A DNA stretch of 9,517 nucleotides, from positions 1 to 9,517 of the forward strand of contig CALPQA020000044.1 of assembly GCA_943325595.2 (NCBI GenBank), written 5' to 3'. Under the pieces are notes generated by a model. It made no database searches, was not told where the DNA came from, and saw only the letters and a program-made list of their open reading frames with translations. The position numbers and the translations under genes were made by a program. Below, piece by piece: positions 7,515-9,517 of this stretch (within the stretch, counting starts at the first letter, position 1; each line of letters opens with the position of its first letter). The DNA comes from Auritidibacter sp. Marseille-P8566 (GTDB lineage: Bacteria > Bacteroidota > Bacteroidia > Flavobacteriales > Flavobacteriaceae).

Positions 7515-7789
7515 GAAAACTGAATAAATGTAATGTTTTTACTTTTTTGCACATTATCTACAGCAAAAATAATTTTTTTATTGGTAAAAACGGTTTCTTT
7601 AATAAAAAACATATTCGAAATTTAATCTTAATCATTAAACACTGCTGGTTAGTTCAATTTATTTGAATAAAAAAATTGACGTAATTGAAAAACTCTGCGG
7701 CTTTTTAAACGAGCTGTTTATAGAATTAATGGTTTTAATATGTATAATGTTCAAAATGCAGTTTTAAATAGTATTTAAAATCCCTAAAT
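7515..7789. other. AT-rich intergenic spacer with short inverted repeats, no gene seen
   Basis: This 275-bp gap between the dehydratase start and the second phosphoglycosyl transferase stop has no open frame with recognisable protein features. It holds a TAnnTTTG match on the minus strand and short AT-only inverted repeats, for example TCAATTT at 7654-7660 against AAATTGA at 7673-7679, and TTCAATT at 7653-7659 against AATTGAA at 7683-7689. Such repeats are expected by chance in AT-rich DNA. No GC-stemmed terminator was found after the 7790-8368 gene. Confidence 0.6.
7564..7571 (-). promoter_or_regulatory. Possible -7 promoter element for the dehydratase-wza-wzc unit
   Basis: On the minus strand this reads TATTTTTG, a full TAnnTTTG match, ending 49 nt before the dehydratase ATG at 7514. 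No TTG lies at the -33 spacing, and in an AT-rich gap such a match may be fortuitous. If real, it would start a transcript for the dehydratase, wza and wzc separately from the transferase genes upstream. Confidence 0.3.
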
Positions 7790-8368
7790 TTAATACTTTT
7801 TAGCCTCGGAAATTATAAAACTTCTAAAAATCGTTTTTAATACAATCATAATGTCTCCAGAAATAGAATTATTATGATAATACTTCAAATTCATTTTGAC
7901 TTTTTCAGGAAAAATAACAGTATCGTTATAGTCTAACGGATGGTCTTGTTGTGCTAAAATATCTTCTTCATTAGCGAATTTTATACTGGCTTCACTAGTT
8001 AATCCAGGTTTCAATTCAAGCACCTTTCTATTTTCACCTTCCAACATATCATAATATCCTGCAACATCTGGTCTCGGGCCAACAATACTCATGTCTCCAA
8101 CCAACACATTAAACAACTGAGGCAATTCGTCAATTTTTGAATTTCGCAAGAAAGTACCAAATCTAGAAATAGGTTTATCGGTTGAAGAGCCAAAAGTTCT
8201 GAGTTTATAAATAATAAATGGCTTACCAAATTGTCCTATTCTTTGTTGCGAAAACAATCCATTTTTTCGGGTGTCAAGTGTTGCTAAAAAGTAAAACAAC
8301 ACTAAAAACCCGCTTGAAATAACAAGACCCGTAATCGCAAAAAAAATATCAAATAATCGTTTGATCAT
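7790..8368 (-). CDS. Phosphoglycosyl transferase (bacterial sugar transferase family), second copy
   Basis: The 192-aa protein is a small monotopic sugar-phosphate transferase that loads the first sugar phosphate onto undecaprenyl phosphate at the inner membrane. It begins with MIKRLFDI, the KRxFD signature, then a hydrophobic segment (about 7-30), then FSQQRIGQFGKPFIIYKLRT at 39-58. The catalytic Asp-Glu pair is D80-E81 in KIDELPQL, and GDMSIVGPRPD is at 91-101. After that, instead of the PglC-like GITGWAQINGR, it has PGLTSEASIKFANEEDIL (121-138) and a 45-residue end with VIFPEKVKMNLKYY, so it belongs to a different subfamily from the 8613-9170 product. The hydrophobic helix has Ser-Ser where PglC has the helix-breaking Ser-Pro. 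The donor sugar cannot be predicted. It stands between two long spacers (275 bp downstream, 244 bp upstream) on the same strand as its neighbours. Confidence 0.9.
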   Translation of the reverse strand: MIKRLFDIFFAITGLVISSGFLVLFYFLATLDTRKNGLFSQQRIGQFGKPFIIYKLRTFGSSTDKPISRFGTFLRNSKIDELPQLFNVLVGDMSIVGPRPDVAGYYDMLEGENRKVLELKPGLTSEASIKFANEEDILAQQDHPLDYNDTVIFPEKVKMNLKYYHNNSISGDIMIVLKTIFRSFIISEAKKY

Positions 8369-8475
8369 TATATTGTAACTAGCACTATTTTATTAATAAA
8401 ATTACTTTAATTTAGTATATACTTGAATATTATATTTAGTGTCTGGTTACTAAATTTATTGTAAACTCATAACCG
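8369..8475. other. AT-rich spacer upstream of the second phosphoglycosyl transferase, no gene seen
   Basis: This 107-bp stretch lies between the start of the 7790-8368 gene and the G-free tract. It is strongly AT-rich and should hold any promoter for that gene, but I found no TAnnTTTG match on the minus strand. GTAACTAG (8378-8385) and CTGGTTAC near 8443-8450 form an imperfect inverted repeat with one mismatch. No coding or RNA feature is recognised. Confidence 0.45.
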
Positions 8476-8617
8476 AAACCTTTTTCAACCTAAAACCTAA
8501 ATTTACAACTTCCCCAACCTACAACTTCCCCAACCTACAACTTAAAACTTACAACTTTCTCAACTTAAAACCCCCAACTTAAAACCTTCTCTTCCTACAA
8601 CCCACAACTTTCTCAAT
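8476..8617. repeat. 142-nt G-free (plus strand) degenerate CAAC repeat tract
   Basis: From 8476 to 8617 the plus strand contains no G at all. My count is 51 C, 52 A and 39 T. The tract is built from degenerate units beginning CAAC, with CTACAACTT, CAACTTAAAACC and ACAACTTTCTCAA variants. A perfect 16-bp tandem unit acaacttccccaacct occupies 8505-8520 and 8521-8536, with a third partial copy to 8543. The 13-mer acaactttctcaa occurs at 8551-8563 and again at 8604-8616. CAACTTAAAACC is present at 8561-8572, with a near repeat at 8575-8586. The transcript of the flanking minus-strand genes would be C-free here. The tract covers the last codon and stop codon of the 8613-9170 gene. Function unknown. 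Confidence 0.93.
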
Positions 8618-9170
8618 GCTTCACTCCATCACGCTTCAAAACACTACTAAACGTCAAAACTAGTATTTTTAAATCAAACCAAAGCGATTTTCGTTCTAAG
8701 TATTCTTTTTCAAATCTAACTTTTTCATCCAACGAGATTTCATCTCTTCCATTAATTTGTGCCCAACCCGTAATGCCAGGTTTTAATTTATCGACTCCTG
8801 CTTTTGTTCGAAGTTGCATCAAGTCATCCTGATTGTATAATGCTGGACGGGGTCCAACAAAAACCATTTCTCCTTTTATAATATTGATAAGATTGGGAAG
8901 TTCATCCAAACTTAATTTACGCAATATTCTACCTATTTTCAATACATATTGCTCTGGATTCTCCAATAAATGGGTAGCAACGTTGGGAGTGTTTTTTTTC
9001 ATACTTCTAAACTTGTAGATATTGAAAAAAGTATGATTAATCCCCACTCTTTTCTGAGTAAAAAAAACAGGATAACCGTCTTCTATGAAAATGAATAAAG
9101 TTATCAGAATAAAAATGGGGGAAAGTAGAATGAGTATTAGTAATGATAGTATTCTAAATATCATATTCAT
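8613..9170 (-). CDS. PglC-like phosphoglycosyl transferase (initiating sugar transferase)
   Basis: The 185-aa monotopic membrane enzyme transfers a sugar 1-phosphate from a UDP-sugar to undecaprenyl phosphate, starting repeat-unit synthesis. A hydrophobic re-entrant helix (about 5-29) contains the Ser-Pro break at 17-18. FFTQKRVG follows at 36-43, FFNIYKFRSM at 48-57, the catalytic D89-E90 in SLDELPNL, GEMVFVGPRPA at 100-110, and KPGITGWAQINGRDEISL at 130-147, closely resembling Campylobacter PglC. The first residues, MNMIFRILS, lack the usual KRxFD signature. A stop codon lies two codons before the ATG, so no longer start exists in frame, and I saw no KRxFD in the other frames just upstream. 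The stop codon falls inside the G-free repeat tract, but the domain is complete. It follows the 9256-9517 glycosyltransferase by 85 bp on the same strand. An acetamido or diacetamido sugar donor made by the dehydratase at 5553-7514 is plausible but is an inference. Confidence 0.92.
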   Translation of the reverse strand: MNMIFRILSLLILILLSPIFILITLFIFIEDGYPVFFTQKRVGINHTFFNIYKFRSMKKNTPNVATHLLENPEQYVLKIGRILRKLSLDELPNLINIIKGEMVFVGPRPALYNQDDLMQLRTKAGVDKLKPGITGWAQINGRDEISLDEKVRFEKEYLERKSLWFDLKILVLTFSSVLKRDGVKH

Positions 9171-9191
9171 ATTTTAGTAAAATAAATAATC

Positions 9192-9206
9192 ATCAATATT
9201 ATTGAT
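9192..9206. repeat. Perfect 7-bp palindrome with 1-nt centre
   Basis: ATCAATA at 9192-9198 and TATTGAT at 9200-9206 are exact inverted repeats around T9199, 21 bp upstream of the phosphoglycosyl transferase start. The arrangement suits a dimeric-regulator operator, but it is AT-rich with two G/C pairs, so chance is a serious alternative. Confidence 0.3.
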
Positions 9207-9255
9207 TTGTTAACCATTTATTTTATAATTAAATTATTTTTCATTGCATTACTTT

Positions 9256-9517
9256 TTATTTATTTACATCAAAAATATCACGGTAAAATTTTAACCATTC
9301 ATTTGAAACAAAATTAGATGAAAAGTTTTTTTGAACGTATTCATAACCGTTTTTACCATATAATTGAATCAATTCTAAATTCGATGCTAAAATCTCCATA
9401 TTGTTTTTCAATTGACTAACATTACCAACTTCATGTCTCATACCAGTTTCGCCATCAATAATTGTGTCTTTTAAGCCATATGTATCACTACATATAATTG
9501 CTAATTTACAACTAGAA
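9256..9517 (-). CDS. GT4-type glycosyltransferase, C-terminal fragment (cut by window edge)
   Basis: The frame stays open from the TAA at 9256-9258 to the window edge, giving 86 codons of the C-terminus; an internal Met at 9439-9441 is not the start. The sequence SSCKLAIICSDTYG, then LKDTIIDGETGMRHEVGN, then a helical LKNNMEILASN stretch and YGKNGYEYVQKNFSS, has the pattern of the GT-B C-terminal domain of family 4. There the loop before the conserved xSD-x-G binds the nucleotide sugar, and IxDGxTG is typical. It would add a sugar to the lipid-linked repeat unit in the cytoplasm. Donor, acceptor and full length cannot be determined. It is the first gene seen in the minus-strand series and precedes the PglC-like transferase by 85 bp. 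Confidence 0.85.
   Translation of the reverse strand, partial: SSCKLAIICSDTYGLKDTIIDGETGMRHEVGNVSQLKNNMEILASNLELIQLYGKNGYEYVQKNFSSNFVSNEWLKFYRDIFDVNK

Noticed and set aside
7653..7689. Terminator for the second phosphoglycosyl transferase in the 7515-7789 gap
   Set aside because: The inverted repeats found are only 7 bp, AT-only or nearly so, and not followed by a convincing U-run in the right position.
8476..8617. CRISPR array or integron-type site in the repeat tract
   Set aside because: The units are degenerate and of unequal length, without regular unique spacers; the repeats lack dyad symmetry, and no cas or integrase gene is near.
8833..9018. Plus-strand open frame at 8833-9018
   Set aside because: It is antisense to the PglC-like transferase, including its catalytic region, and has no coding features of its own.
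9256..9441. Reading 9256-9441 as a complete 61-aa small protein
   Set aside because: The frame continues without a stop to the window edge, and the upstream residues (ICSDTYG, DGETG) belong to the same glycosyltransferase domain, so the Met is internal.

Overview
The window is AT-rich and looks like a member of the Flavobacteriia, probably Flavobacterium or a close relative. The evidence is: promoter -7 elements of the Bacteroidetes form TAnnTTTG placed right at start codons, no visible Shine-Dalgarno sequences, a Wzc-type kinase with a Tyr-Gly tail, a short lipoprotein Wza, and protein motifs typical of that group. The genus is an inference from style, not from a database search.

It covers most of the assembly and export end of a surface polysaccharide (capsule, exopolysaccharide or O-antigen type) locus. 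From right to left on the minus strand, in the direction of transcription, the genes are: the C-terminal end of a GT4-type glycosyltransferase (9256-9517, cut by the window edge); a PglC-like phosphoglycosyl transferase (8613-9170); a 244-bp spacer with a 142-nt tract that has no G on the plus strand; a second, different phosphoglycosyl transferase (7790-8368); a 275-bp AT-rich spacer; a membrane-anchored UDP-sugar 4,6-dehydratase of the PglF/WbpM type (5553-7514); a Wza-like outer-membrane export lipoprotein (4715-5491); and a Wzc-like co-polymerase/tyrosine kinase (2305-4710). A PHP-type tyrosine phosphatase (1504-2238, plus strand) converges on wzc, and a perfect 12-bp-stem bidirectional terminator separates them. 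Leftwards, on the minus strand again, come the housekeeping repair gene recR (714-1334) and the N-terminal 210 residues of UDP-glucose 6-dehydrogenase (1-632, cut by the window edge).

Proposed logic: Ugd supplies UDP-glucuronate and the 4,6-dehydratase starts a 6-deoxy amino sugar. One or both phosphoglycosyl transferases load the first sugar phosphate onto undecaprenyl phosphate, and glycosyltransferases such as the 9256-9517 product extend the chain. Wzc and Wza control length and export, and the PHP phosphatase would reset Wzc tyrosine phosphorylation. No flippase or polymerase lies within the window.

No wholly new system is evident. The points most worth a second look are: the G-free repeat tract between the two phosphoglycosyl transferases; the alternating Tyr-Gly tail of Wzc together with the loss of the first Walker A' aspartate; the animal-type UGDH sequence; the apparently leaderless recR and near-leaderless phosphatase promoters; and two neighbouring initiating transferases with non-standard N-termini.
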